A DNA stretch of 64,000 nt from NCBI GenBank assembly GCA_937907165.1, contig CALCUH010000150.1:1-64000 (forward strand). Direction: 5' to 3'. The stretch comes from an uncultured Bacteroidales bacterium. Its GTDB lineage: Bacteria > Bacteroidota > Bacteroidia > Bacteroidales > Paludibacteraceae. Numbering within the stretch: the first letter of the stretch is position 1; each line of letters opens with the position of its first letter. The position numbers and the translations under genes were made by a program. Below are positions 53,318 through 61,233 of this stretch, piece by piece. The notes under the pieces were generated by a model, which searched no databases, was not told where the DNA came from, and was given only the letters and a program-made list of their open reading frames with translations.

Positions 53318-53423
53318 TTTTACTCAAAAATTTTTCGTTTTTGTTTTGGTTGCAGTTGCTTCAACGGCTACGCCTAGCCATTTACTCAACCGGTGTGATT
53401 CGACTTACTTAAAGTTTATCGGA
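53318..53423 (-). promoter_or_regulatory. Long rpsL-rpsG gap, possible S7 control site
   Basis: 106 non-coding bases between rpsL and rpsG, much longer than the neighbouring gaps. In E. coli the S7 repressor binds the rpsL-rpsG gap, which is of similar length. Part of this gap can fold (CGGCTACGCCTAGCC region, about 53367-53381), but I cannot show an S7 binding site. Role inferred from position. Confidence 0.3.
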
Positions 53424-53825
53424 TCACTTTTTCTTTGCTGGAGCTGCTTGTCCTGGCTTAGGTCTCTTCACGCCATATTTAGAACGACGTTGTGTACGAC
53501 CGTTAACACCTGCGGTATCAAGTGTTCCGCGAACGATGTGGTAACGCACACCTGGAAGATCCTTAACACGACCACCACGCACCATCACGATGGAGTGCTC
53601 CTGCAAGTTGTGACCCTCTCCTGGAATGTAAGCATTCACTTCTTTTTGGTTCGTCATACGTACTCTGGCAACCTTACGCATTGCTGAGTTAGGCTTCTTA
53701 GGGGTTGTAGTGTAAACCCTCACGCAGACGCCTCTTCTCTGTGGACATGAGTCCAAAGCTGGAGATTTGCTATTGTCCGCCTGACTTGCCCTTCCTTTTC
53801 TAACTAACTGCTGAATTGTAGGCAT
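53424..53825 (-). CDS. rpsL: 30S ribosomal protein S12
   Basis: 133 residues. It is the decoding-centre protein that checks codon-anticodon pairing. The streptomycin-response positions are wild type: Lys43 in TTTPKKPNSA and Lys88 in GGRVKDLPGVRYH. Also seen are QRRGVCVRVY and GEGHNLQEHS. It has a short C-terminal extension (GQAAPAKKK). It is the first gene of the 18-kb ribosomal run; its promoter is at 53893-53924. Confidence 0.98.
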   Translation of the reverse strand: MPTIQQLVRKGRASQADNSKSPALDSCPQRRGVCVRVYTTTPKKPNSAMRKVARVRMTNQKEVNAYIPGEGHNLQEHSIVMVRGGRVKDLPGVRYHIVRGTLDTAGVNGRTQRRSKYGVKRPKPGQAAPAKKK

Positions 53826-53892
53826 TTCGTTAAACTTTAATCTTTTAAGTTATTAATAAATATATTTTTAGACACTCTACTAAAAGTGGGTG

Positions 53893-53924
53893 CAAATTTA
53901 GGAAGAATTTTTCAGTCCCACCAA
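53893..53924 (-). promoter_or_regulatory. Promoter of the str-S10-spc-alpha cluster
   Basis: Minus-strand TAAATTTG (53900-53893) is an exact Bacteroidota -7 element, and TTG (53924-53922) lies 21 bases upstream as the -33 element. Transcription would start near 53886, leaving about 60 bases of leader before rpsL. Confidence 0.7.
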
Positions 53925-54065
53925 TTTTTTTTATTTTTTTTTCACACAATTAAAAAGGAGGCCCTTCCACAGCCTTGTTCGAATGGTAAAATATTGCCTT
54001 TTAACAAATTAACCAAACATTTTTACGACAAGCCACCTCCCCGTGCAGATGCCTTATGTAGTAAG

Positions 54066-54087
54066 GAGACGATGCTCGCATCGTCTC
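54066..54087. repeat. REP-like perfect palindrome
   Basis: GAGACGATGC, then TC, then GCATCGTCTC: a perfect 10-base stem with a 2-base loop. Such palindromes are scattered in Bacteroidota intergenic DNA. This one may insulate the divergent transcripts. Only this copy is seen in the window. Confidence 0.75.
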
Positions 54088-54116
54088 AACAACACCGATC
54101 GAGGCGCCACACAATT

Positions 54117-54146
54117 CTTAATTCTTAAATCTTAATTCTTAATTCA
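54117..54146. repeat. Short tandem AATTCTTA-type repeats
   Basis: Three to four imperfect units of about 7 bases (AATTCTT, with one AAATCTT) run in a row just upstream of the HD-gene promoter. The run is A/T only apart from single C bases and lies in the spacer region upstream of the -7 element. Confidence 0.6.
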
Positions 54147-54155
54147 AAAAAAGAT

Positions 54156-54163
54156 TATATTTG
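54156..54163 (+). promoter_or_regulatory. -7 element of the HD-domain gene
   Basis: TATATTTG matches TAnnTTTG exactly. Transcription would start near 54169, which gives a short leader to either possible start codon (54187 or 54211). No clear -33 TTTG is present. Confidence 0.5.
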
Positions 54164-54186
54164 TATCATATATTAAATTAAGGTAA

Positions 54187-56244
54187 ATGTCGCCTATAGG
54201 AGAAACGAAGATGGAAATAACGAAAACACACATGCAGCGCATCATCATCGCAGCGATCTTCCTTGTCGCCGGATTCTGCATCTACCAAACTTACCCGAGC
54301 GTGGGTAAATTCAAATATGACTATGTCGTCGGAAAGCCATGGGAATATGACGCCCTAACCGCCCCGTTCGCTTTCGAAATCATGAAATCGAAAGACCAAA
54401 TACAAAGCGAGCAAGACAGTTTGCTAAAAGATTTCCTTCCATTCTTCCAAAATGACGAGAGTGTCTATACCAAGTCTATCCAAAAGCTCAACGATAACTT
54501 CGGGAAAGAAGAAAACAATGCGGCGAATGAATACAAGCAATACATCACACACAAGCTAAAGAAGCTTTACGCAAACGGCATCATATCTTCCGACGTGATG
54601 GACGAGTTGAAAGCGGAGGGTAAAGAAGAAATCTACATTCTCACAGGGAATGTATCGAAGGTGAAATCCGTCGCTTCGCTACACACGACAAAATCAGCCT
54701 ATGAGAGCATCATGAACGGCACATCGTCGTCGCTCGACAAGGTCACCTTGCAGGGTTACAACATCAACAACTACATCCGAGAAAACGTCATATTCGACAA
54801 GGAGAAAACCGAATCCGTCAAGAAGGACAAACTGAAAGCGATATCCCTCACAAAAGGAAGAATCCAAAGCGGAGAAAAAATCATCGACCACGGAGAAATC
54901 GTCAAATCCGAAACTTACGACATACTCAACTCGCTTCAAATGGCCACACAGGAGAACATGGGGAAGAGCAATTCGAAACTCATCCACATCGGACAAGTGA
55001 TCATCATCCTCTGTGTTCTATGCGCCTTTTTTCTCTATTTCCACCTCTTCCGGAAAGAATATCTAGAAGCGCCGAAGAACATGGCGTTCATTCTCGGATT
55101 CATCGTTGTTCTTTGCTTCTTCACCTCCATCGTTGTAAAACACGAACTGACACCGAACATCATACCATACGCACTGCTACCGATACTCGTAACTTGCTTT
55201 TTCGACACCCGCACCGCCCTATTCTCCCACCTGACGGCAGTGCTTTTGATTTCTTTCATCGTTCCGAACGATTTCGAGTTCTTGTTAATCCAAATCATCA
55301 TCGGAATGATATCCATTTGCATGCTAAAAAACATCTACATGCGGGCGCAGCTAGTACACGCCGCCATCATCATCATCATCACCTATTGTTTAGTCTATGT
55401 GGGCAATACATTGGTGCATGAGAATGGAATGGAGCACTTTGATTGGAAGATGTTTTTCGTCTTCCTCATCAATGGGTTGTTACTTCTTTTCGCCAATCCT
55501 CTCATCTACATCGTGGAGAAAGTTTTTGGCTACGTCTCTGACGTCACCCTCGTGGAATTGGCTAATACCAACAATTCTTTACTCCGTAAATTTTCCGAAG
55601 AGGCGCCTGGCAGTTTCCAACACTCCATGCAAGTATCCAACCTAGCATCCGATGCTGCGAGAAGTATCGGAGCGAACCCGATGTTAGTCAGGGCGGGCGC
55701 ACTTTACCATGACATCGGCAAAATGGCAAATCCCGCATTCTTCACGGAAAACCAATCCAGCAAGAATCCGCACACCGAATTAGACGAGGAGAAGAGCGCT
55801 CAAATCATCATCCGTCATGTGACAGACGGTATCGCCATCGCCAAAAGGGAGGGGTTGCCGGAAAAGATCCAAGAGTTCATCAAATCTCACCATGGGAAGA
55901 GTAAGACGAAATACTTCTATTACACCATAAAAAACAAATACCCAGACAAAGAGATCGACGAGTCTAAATTCACCTATCCGGGTCCATTACCTTCTTCAAA
56001 AGAGATGGCCATTCTCTCCATGTGCGATTCCGTGGAGGCGGCGTCCAGAAGTCTGCAGGAATACACGGACAAGTCAATCAACGACTTGGTGGAGAAGATT
56101 ATCACAGAGCAAGTCAATGAAGGAATCTTCGAGGAGACGCCTATCACCTTCAAGGAAATCAATACCATAAAATCCGTATTGAAAGGGAAACTTACCACGA
56201 TTTACCACACAAGGATCGTATACCCGGAATTGAACAAAAATTAA
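54187..56244 (+). CDS. pgpH: 7TM-HD membrane phosphodiesterase, PgpH (YqfF) type
   Basis: 685 residues. An alternative start is Met9 at 54211, which has AGGAG 8-9 bases upstream. One membrane segment (about 17-34) is followed by a soluble extracytoplasmic domain (about 35-270, 7TMR-HDED type), then a run of about seven membrane segments (about 275-460) and a cytoplasmic HD domain (about 470-640). HD residues seen: His479 in FQHSMQ, His508-Asp509 in YHDIGK, the His pair in KSHHGK and Asp614 in MCDSVEA. PgpH enzymes break down the second messenger cyclic di-AMP, often affecting envelope and potassium homeostasis. The gene stands alone with its own promoter and terminator. The symbol rests on family architecture. 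Confidence 0.88.
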   Translation: MSPIGETKMEITKTHMQRIIIAAIFLVAGFCIYQTYPSVGKFKYDYVVGKPWEYDALTAPFAFEIMKSKDQIQSEQDSLLKDFLPFFQNDESVYTKSIQKLNDNFGKEENNAANEYKQYITHKLKKLYANGIISSDVMDELKAEGKEEIYILTGNVSKVKSVASLHTTKSAYESIMNGTSSSLDKVTLQGYNINNYIRENVIFDKEKTESVKKDKLKAISLTKGRIQSGEKIIDHGEIVKSETYDILNSLQMATQENMGKSNSKLIHIGQVIIILCVLCAFFLYFHLFRKEYLEAPKNMAFILGFIVVLCFFTSIVVKHELTPNIIPYALLPILVTCFFDTRTALFSHLTAVLLISFIVPNDFEFLLIQIIIGMISICMLKNIYMRAQLVHAAIIIIITYCLVYVGNTLVHENGMEHFDWKMFFVFLINGLLLLFANPLIYIVEKVFGYVSDVTLVELANTNNSLLRKFSEEAPGSFQHSMQVSNLASDAARSIGANPMLVRAGALYHDIGKMANPAFFTENQSSKNPHTELDEEKSAQIIIRHVTDGIAIAKREGLPEKIQEFIKSHHGKSKTKYFYYTIKNKYPDKEIDESKFTYPGPLPSSKEMAILSMCDSVEAASRSLQEYTDKSINDLVEKIITEQVNEGIFEETPITFKEINTIKSVLKGKLTTIYHTRIVYPELNKN

Positions 56245-56266
56245 ACTAAATAATTTTCTCTTCCAT

Positions 56267-56299
56267 AAACGGCTATGTCCTCATCGGGCATAGCCGTTT
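56267..56299 (+). terminator. Terminator after the HD-domain gene
   Basis: AAACGGCTATG (56267-56277) pairs perfectly with CATAGCCGTTT (56289-56299) around an 11-base loop and is followed by CCTATTTTT. The same T-rich run forms the -7 box of the next gene. Confidence 0.8.
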
Positions 56300-56301
56300 C
56301 C

Positions 56302-56309
56302 TATTTTTG
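56302..56309 (+). promoter_or_regulatory. -7 element of the 360-residue gene
   Basis: TATTTTTG matches TAnnTTTG exactly and directly follows the terminator stem. Its presence rules out the TTG at 56307 as start codon, since that codon lies inside the box. Confidence 0.5.
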
Positions 56310-56321
56310 CAAAAAAAGATT

Positions 56322-57401
56322 ATGAAGTGGTATTTGGAAAATAAAATGGACGAGATATTCGATTGGCGATGGAATCTATATGCCTATCACCAACTGCAAT
56401 ACCAAGAACTCCCTGCGGAGGAATGCGGGAAGGAGTCGATTCGGACGCTTGTCAGATGGTACGCCGACAAAAAGAGCGGGAAGACCCGCTACGCCTTCAA
56501 AAAATTAAGCAAAGCGATTCTCACCTTGCCGTCTAAAGAGCAGGAATCAATCACCCTACTCTTTCTGCAAGGATGCAAAGGCGACGCCGACTTCGTATGC
56601 CTCAACATCCAAGGATGCAATAAGAGAAAAGGATCATCCGCAATCGTCTGGAGGGAATCATACATCGAGCCAGTCAAGGCGGTTTGGGAGAAATACCATA
56701 GTCCTTTAGCGGCAAGCGTCATCATACAATATTTACCCAAAGAGTACCTAATCGAGCAAGCGGAGCAGCTATCAAAAGTTGAAAAAGTATACTTCGAACT
56801 ATGCAGAAGGTTAGCCAAGGAAGAACTTTTTAAGATAGACTTCGCCAAGATACGGAGAGTCGTAGACATCAACTCCTACCTATTCCTCCTCCACGAAAGC
56901 CAGCAAGAGATAAGCGATCAAGAAGCGAAGAGACTGCTCTTCCAATGGATAGGAAGCGTCGCCCACCTCAGCAAAAACCTCTCAGCAAAGCAAATCGCCG
57001 GCATCGCTTTCGCCAACGGATCCATCTTACAACTACAAGGATTGGACACCGCCATTTACCTCTTGCTCCTGTTGGGGCGGGAAGAGGTAGTCGACCAGTT
57101 CACAGATTGGTGCAGAGAGGTGGAAGAAAGATTAAAGGATATAATCAATGAAAACTATTTCAGCCGACGTTACACGCCACAAACATTACAAGAAAAGTTA
57201 GCGGAGTATGTACTCGCCTACCTTCCCGAAGAGATAGCCTCAGCAGGAGAGCAAGGGAAGTGGAGAGATTACATCATCCGTATCGGTCACCCTTTTGTCG
57301 AACCACACAAACAAGAGACTCCATATGAGCAGAGCGAAGAACAGAGAGGATTCAGCAACCCCTATCTGAACATACTTATGGAGGAATTAGACATGGAGTA
57401 G
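56322..57401 (+). CDS. Protein of unknown function, about 360 residues
   Basis: Not recognised. It starts with MKWYLENKMDEIFDWRWNLY; Met9 (56346) is an alternative that would leave a longer leader. The protein is soluble, without signal peptide or membrane segment, and rich in W, E, K, Q and L. Helices dominate: repeated amphipathic stretches such as AFKKLSKAILTLPSKEQESI and YLFLLHESQQEISDQEAKRL suggest a TPR- or HEAT-like helical fold, though no repeat consensus is firm. It ends 3 bases from the convergent lipoprotein gene, with no terminator between. It may be a lineage-specific cytoplasmic protein. Confidence 0.6.
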   Translation: MKWYLENKMDEIFDWRWNLYAYHQLQYQELPAEECGKESIRTLVRWYADKKSGKTRYAFKKLSKAILTLPSKEQESITLLFLQGCKGDADFVCLNIQGCNKRKGSSAIVWRESYIEPVKAVWEKYHSPLAASVIIQYLPKEYLIEQAEQLSKVEKVYFELCRRLAKEELFKIDFAKIRRVVDINSYLFLLHESQQEISDQEAKRLLFQWIGSVAHLSKNLSAKQIAGIAFANGSILQLQGLDTAIYLLLLLGREEVVDQFTDWCREVEERLKDIINENYFSRRYTPQTLQEKLAEYVLAYLPEEIASAGEQGKWRDYIIRIGHPFVEPHKQETPYEQSEEQRGFSNPYLNILMEELDME

Positions 57402-57404
57402 CCA

Positions 57405-58958
57405 CTAACGGATAACAGAAGCGCCCGAGGTACCGTCAACCGGATTACTTTGGACCGGCACGCCATTAAAGTTAGCGGATGTCGGAACACTCTTTAGCAA
57501 CTCGTAAAATTTTTCAGGATTCATAGCAGGTTCGACCGTAGCGAACTCCGGCACATTATAGGATTTCAAAAGATATTGGTCGAACGAAGGATCCTCATGC
57601 GGGATTTGGAATGGTTTGGAAAAAATGCCCGTAGAATCACAGTGGGTGAAAAAAGGACGAGCGTAGTTGCCATCCTCACAGCGAGAGGAGAAAAGCATCC
57701 ATTTACCATTAGAACTCCAATCATGGTAAGCGTCGGACATTTCGCTATTAATTTCAGATAAAGGTCTGACTTCACCCGTCACCGTGTTCAATTCATACAA
57801 ATCACAATCGCTGTGTCTATAAGGAGAGCATCCATACTCAGAAAGAGAGAACACGACCGATCTACCATCCGGAGAGGCCTTCGGCTGGGAAGCGCTCTTA
57901 CCTATTGACGAGGCCGAATAAACAATCTCAGGAGTGCCGAAACGCATGGAATCCTTGTCAAATCTGACACAAGCGAGGTCGTACTTAATCTTTTTATATT
58001 CGGACACATGAGACAAGACAGAATCGGAGGTGACATAATAAAGTTTCTCGCCATCGCCGGACCAGCAAGGGAAAGTCTCCATTTTATCGGAGCTCTTCAA
58101 AATATAAGATATCTCGTTTTTCTCAATATCATACAAGACAAGGTCGGAACTAAAATCCATAATTTCAACCTTCGCGTTATTGAAAGAAGGGAAGCACTGT
58201 CCCACAGAATTGACCGAAAAAGCCACCAATGGCAGAGAAGGATGCCAAGCGACATATGTTGTAGAAGCTAAAAGATCGCCCACCTTGGTATTGATGATGC
58301 TGGTTTTCCCATTATAAGTCAACACCAGACCACCATTTTTCCCTCTGTAATGAAACAAGCTATTGCCCGATCCATTTTTCTGTTGAGAATGGCAATTCAT
58401 ACAACATTGGTTCTCACCCGGTTTATTACCAAACAGATCATAGTTCTCTGCGATATTCCTATAACTATTATGCTCCAAATCAAAAGAGGTCAGACTTAGA
58501 GAAGTATAGGCGCGATAAGAGGGTTCGATTAATCGGCAAGTCAACAACGGATCGATGGAATCGCGCTCCACCTTCCAGTAGAAAGGTTTCAAGCGGGACC
58601 ATTGGCTATTCTTCACATAGACTTCAATTTTCAGAGAGGTATCCAGATTGTTCGACAAAATTTTCTTCCACGTTTGCGTCGGGAAAACCACCTTACCATC
58701 ACCATCAGCCTCAACCACACATAGATCGCCGGAAGGCGCCGTCACGCAAACCCGGCAATCCTTTTCGGGAGTATTCACAATAAAATTCAGTGGTGCGATG
58801 TTACAAGGGATGGAGACATTCCTATAATCCGGATAAATGTCCACTTCGACAGAGTCACACTCTGCGACATTTTGGGGAACCTCCACGCCACAAGCGAGGA
58901 AAGAAAATGGCAAAGCCACCATTGCGGCATATTGTTTAACAAATCGTTTCAAATTCAT
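57405..58958 (-). CDS. Lipoprotein with CxxCH haem motif and probable beta-propeller
   Basis: 517 residues. A lipoprotein signal (MNLKRFVKQYAAMVALPFSF, then LAC) gives an acylated Cys at about 23. Residues 186-190 are CMNCH, a c-type haem attachment motif (CxxCH). From about 210 on there are repeats of the PD40/TolB propeller type: VAWHPSLPLVAFSV, FPCWSGDGEKLYYV, PKASPDGRSVVFSL and DWSSNGKWMLFSS. It is probably an envelope protein with a sensing, binding or electron-transfer role. Related proteins with both parts are frequent in Bacteroidales, but I know no assigned function. It lies 9 bases after the DUF6057-like gene and is last in the operon. Confidence 0.75.
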   Translation of the reverse strand: MNLKRFVKQYAAMVALPFSFLACGVEVPQNVAECDSVEVDIYPDYRNVSIPCNIAPLNFIVNTPEKDCRVCVTAPSGDLCVVEADGDGKVVFPTQTWKKILSNNLDTSLKIEVYVKNSQWSRLKPFYWKVERDSIDPLLTCRLIEPSYRAYTSLSLTSFDLEHNSYRNIAENYDLFGNKPGENQCCMNCHSQQKNGSGNSLFHYRGKNGGLVLTYNGKTSIINTKVGDLLASTTYVAWHPSLPLVAFSVNSVGQCFPSFNNAKVEIMDFSSDLVLYDIEKNEISYILKSSDKMETFPCWSGDGEKLYYVTSDSVLSHVSEYKKIKYDLACVRFDKDSMRFGTPEIVYSASSIGKSASQPKASPDGRSVVFSLSEYGCSPYRHSDCDLYELNTVTGEVRPLSEINSEMSDAYHDWSSNGKWMLFSSRCEDGNYARPFFTHCDSTGIFSKPFQIPHEDPSFDQYLLKSYNVPEFATVEPAMNPEKFYELLKSVPTSANFNGVPVQSNPVDGTSGASVIR

Positions 58959-58967
58959 CGCACAAGA

Positions 58968-60746
58968 CTATTTAGCATTATTTCCGAAAGCATAATAGAA
59001 GCAATATGTCTTTTCGTATAAATTCTTCAAGTTACGCATTGCTCTTTCCCTATCATCATTGTCATAAGTCTTCAATGAGGCAAAGAATCCATTAACCTTG
59101 TTCCACATTTCCTCATCCACCTGCGCCATGGAGAGGATCGACTGCCGTTCACCAGACATCACAGCGATGACAGCAGCCTCCTTGATGCAATCAGGTATCG
59201 AATTGCCATGTTTCTCGACATAAGCTCTCAGATCTATGGCGAAAGCCTTCAGATTACATTCCCACAAATCAGACATTAACCTCAACTCATAATCTTCGAC
59301 AGGGAGATTACTAAAACACATGAAATAACGAGAGACCGAAGCGCCTCCTTTGAACAAGACATTCTCTTCGGGCATTCTGCGGACGATCCTCGCATATTCA
59401 GGATATTTCTTAAAAAATGAGGATTTATCCCTCAACAGCAAATTCAAACGCTCCACTTCATCAGACAAGGAAAAAGCCCCACTCATTTGTTTTAAATACT
59501 TCTTTGCCAATGCGGCTTCCCCTTTCATCAAAGCACATAGGGCAAGGAAACGAAGACGTCTGTAACTCAGTCCGAACCATTGCCAAGACTCGACACAGAC
59601 ACGTGTGGTACTATTAAAGAATCCCGACTGGAAGAAGAGAATATCCTCAAACAAATAATTCTCATACGGGGAAAATGTCGTTTCGGCAAAAGGCAAATTG
59701 ATCTTAAACAGATTATTCGACAATTTGTCCGTGTTCGCAAGAGCGATCACACGATAGGCATTCAACGTTTTTGATAACTCGTTATACTTCTTACACTCCT
59801 TCAATATACCCTTCCAATCATTCATATCCGCCTGTCTTGAGACTTTCAGTTCCGAATAGAAGATATTATCCCGATAAGACAACACATAGCATAGTCCGAA
59901 GCATAACAAAAAGGAGATTAACCGACCATAAAAACTCAATGAGGAAAAGACTTTGTCTCCAATTTTAGTTATCGGAAGGAGCAACAATGCCACGAGCGAT
60001 AAGATTTGGAGCACTCTCAGTTTCAGATATGAAGAAGAAAGCAACAAAGCCGAAGAACCGAAATTAAGTTCGTCGTCGAACATACAAATATCAGACAAAA
60101 GCGGGAGAATTATGGAAGCACCCACCATCACACCCACCATGCCGGCGACATTCCGTCGGGATAGGCAAGCATCAACCGTCACTAGCATCAATGCGGCCAA
60201 CGCATAGAAACCGGCAGCAGGGTAAAGTAACGCAATGACGGCAACCACAAGCACTTTTCCCCGTCGTAAATGGTTAGAAGTCTCATACAAAAGATATAGT
60301 GACAACGTGATCAAGCAACCCAAGATGGAAGTCAACCCGAAAGATGTGTCAATCCTCATGTAAATATCATAGCCGATTCCCGTGTACAAAGAGAGTAAAA
60401 GCAAGGATGGCAAGAAAGTGCCCACGAAAAAGCCATCTTTCAACCTAAAGCACTTCTCGTTCAGATAAGCGAGAGCGACCAACAAAGCAGAAACCAACGC
60501 TGCGCCCAACGCAGGAGAACGCATCACCTGATTTAGAAATTGAGAGAGATAACGCAAAGCGCCACCCGTATGACCGGTCACATCATGGGAATAGAACTCA
60601 TTAGTAGTGAAATATCCGTTCCAAAAAATCCGGTATAGCACGTCATCATAGCAGAAGCAGAGGACTCCAAAGACTCCTAAAAAGAAAAACAATCTCAGCA
60701 CCCAATGTGGAGCATTCATAAGCCGGTCGGGCAAACTCATTTTCAT
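58968..60746 (-). CDS. DUF6057-like integral membrane protein
   Basis: 592 residues from MKMSLPDRLMNAPHWVLRLF; its ATG overlaps the TGA of the upstream phosphatase gene (ATGA), so translation is coupled. The frame is open higher up, but the extension lies inside that gene. About ten membrane segments fill residues 20-310, and the soluble C-terminal half (about 320-590) is helical and TPR-like (LSYRRLRFLALCALMKGEAA, AKKYLKQMSGAF). I recognise the arrangement as the Bacteroidales family DUF6057, function unknown. The pairing with the CxxCH lipoprotein is tight and probably functional. Confidence 0.75.
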   Translation of the reverse strand: MKMSLPDRLMNAPHWVLRLFFFLGVFGVLCFCYDDVLYRIFWNGYFTTNEFYSHDVTGHTGGALRYLSQFLNQVMRSPALGAALVSALLVALAYLNEKCFRLKDGFFVGTFLPSLLLLSLYTGIGYDIYMRIDTSFGLTSILGCLITLSLYLLYETSNHLRRGKVLVVAVIALLYPAAGFYALAALMLVTVDACLSRRNVAGMVGVMVGASIILPLLSDICMFDDELNFGSSALLLSSSYLKLRVLQILSLVALLLLPITKIGDKVFSSLSFYGRLISFLLCFGLCYVLSYRDNIFYSELKVSRQADMNDWKGILKECKKYNELSKTLNAYRVIALANTDKLSNNLFKINLPFAETTFSPYENYLFEDILFFQSGFFNSTTRVCVESWQWFGLSYRRLRFLALCALMKGEAALAKKYLKQMSGAFSLSDEVERLNLLLRDKSSFFKKYPEYARIVRRMPEENVLFKGGASVSRYFMCFSNLPVEDYELRLMSDLWECNLKAFAIDLRAYVEKHGNSIPDCIKEAAVIAVMSGERQSILSMAQVDEEMWNKVNGFFASLKTYDNDDRERAMRNLKNLYEKTYCFYYAFGNNAK

Positions 60747-61228
60747 ATCTTCATACCTCCATTTTCTAAATATTGGAACAAGCCCTCGCAAGTATCCTCC
60801 AACAAATCCATCACATGAGTGAAACCGGCAGAACCGCCGTAGTATGGATCCGGCACATATCTGTCATTCATATTGATGGAGAACTCAGTCATCTGACGGA
60901 TTTTGCCTCTATGTTCATCGGTCAATGCCTTATCCATCAGAGATTCCACGTTATCGTCGTCCATTCCTATAATGATGTCGAACACATCAAAATCGTCGAA
61001 CAAGACAGGTCTGGAGATGGATGTGACATCGTATCCCCTCTCCTTCGCCGCAGCTCTCATTCTCGGATCGGCAGGCTCACCCGCATGGAAATTGATGATG
61101 CCAGCGGAATCTATGATGTAACGGTCAGCAGCGTCATGGGCGGCAACCAACGATTTCATCACCGCCTCAGCAGCCGCCGAGCGACAGATATTGCCTAAAC
61201 AGACAAAGAGAATACGAGTCTTATCCAT
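60743..61228 (-). CDS. Low-molecular-weight protein tyrosine phosphatase
   Basis: 161 residues. It removes phosphate from tyrosine in proteins (or small substrates) in the cytoplasm. The signature loop CLGNICRS carries nucleophile Cys10 and Arg16, and the general acid is Asp127 in PDPYYGG. It has no signal peptide. It lies 5 bases after the helicase gene and overlaps the DUF6057-like gene by 4 bases, so the four-gene operon is tightly packed. In Bacteroidota such enzymes often reverse BY-kinase phosphorylation of exopolysaccharide systems, but no kinase is near here. Confidence 0.93.
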   Translation of the reverse strand: MDKTRILFVCLGNICRSAAAEAVMKSLVAAHDAADRYIIDSAGIINFHAGEPADPRMRAAAKERGYDVTSISRPVLFDDFDVFDIIIGMDDDNVESLMDKALTDEHRGKIRQMTEFSINMNDRYVPDPYYGGSAGFTHVMDLLEDTCEGLFQYLENGGMKI

Positions 61229-61233
61229 AATAA

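Larger units (their letters stand above)
53826..54186. other. Divergent promoter region between rpsL and the HD-domain gene
   Basis: 361 bases, no gene. It holds the str-operon promoter (53893-53924, minus), a perfect 22-base palindrome (54066-54087), repeated TTAATTC/CTTAATT units (54117-54146) and the promoter of the plus-strand HD gene (54156-54163). The middle part resembles the REP-like palindromes scattered through Bacteroidota genomes. Confidence 0.7.
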
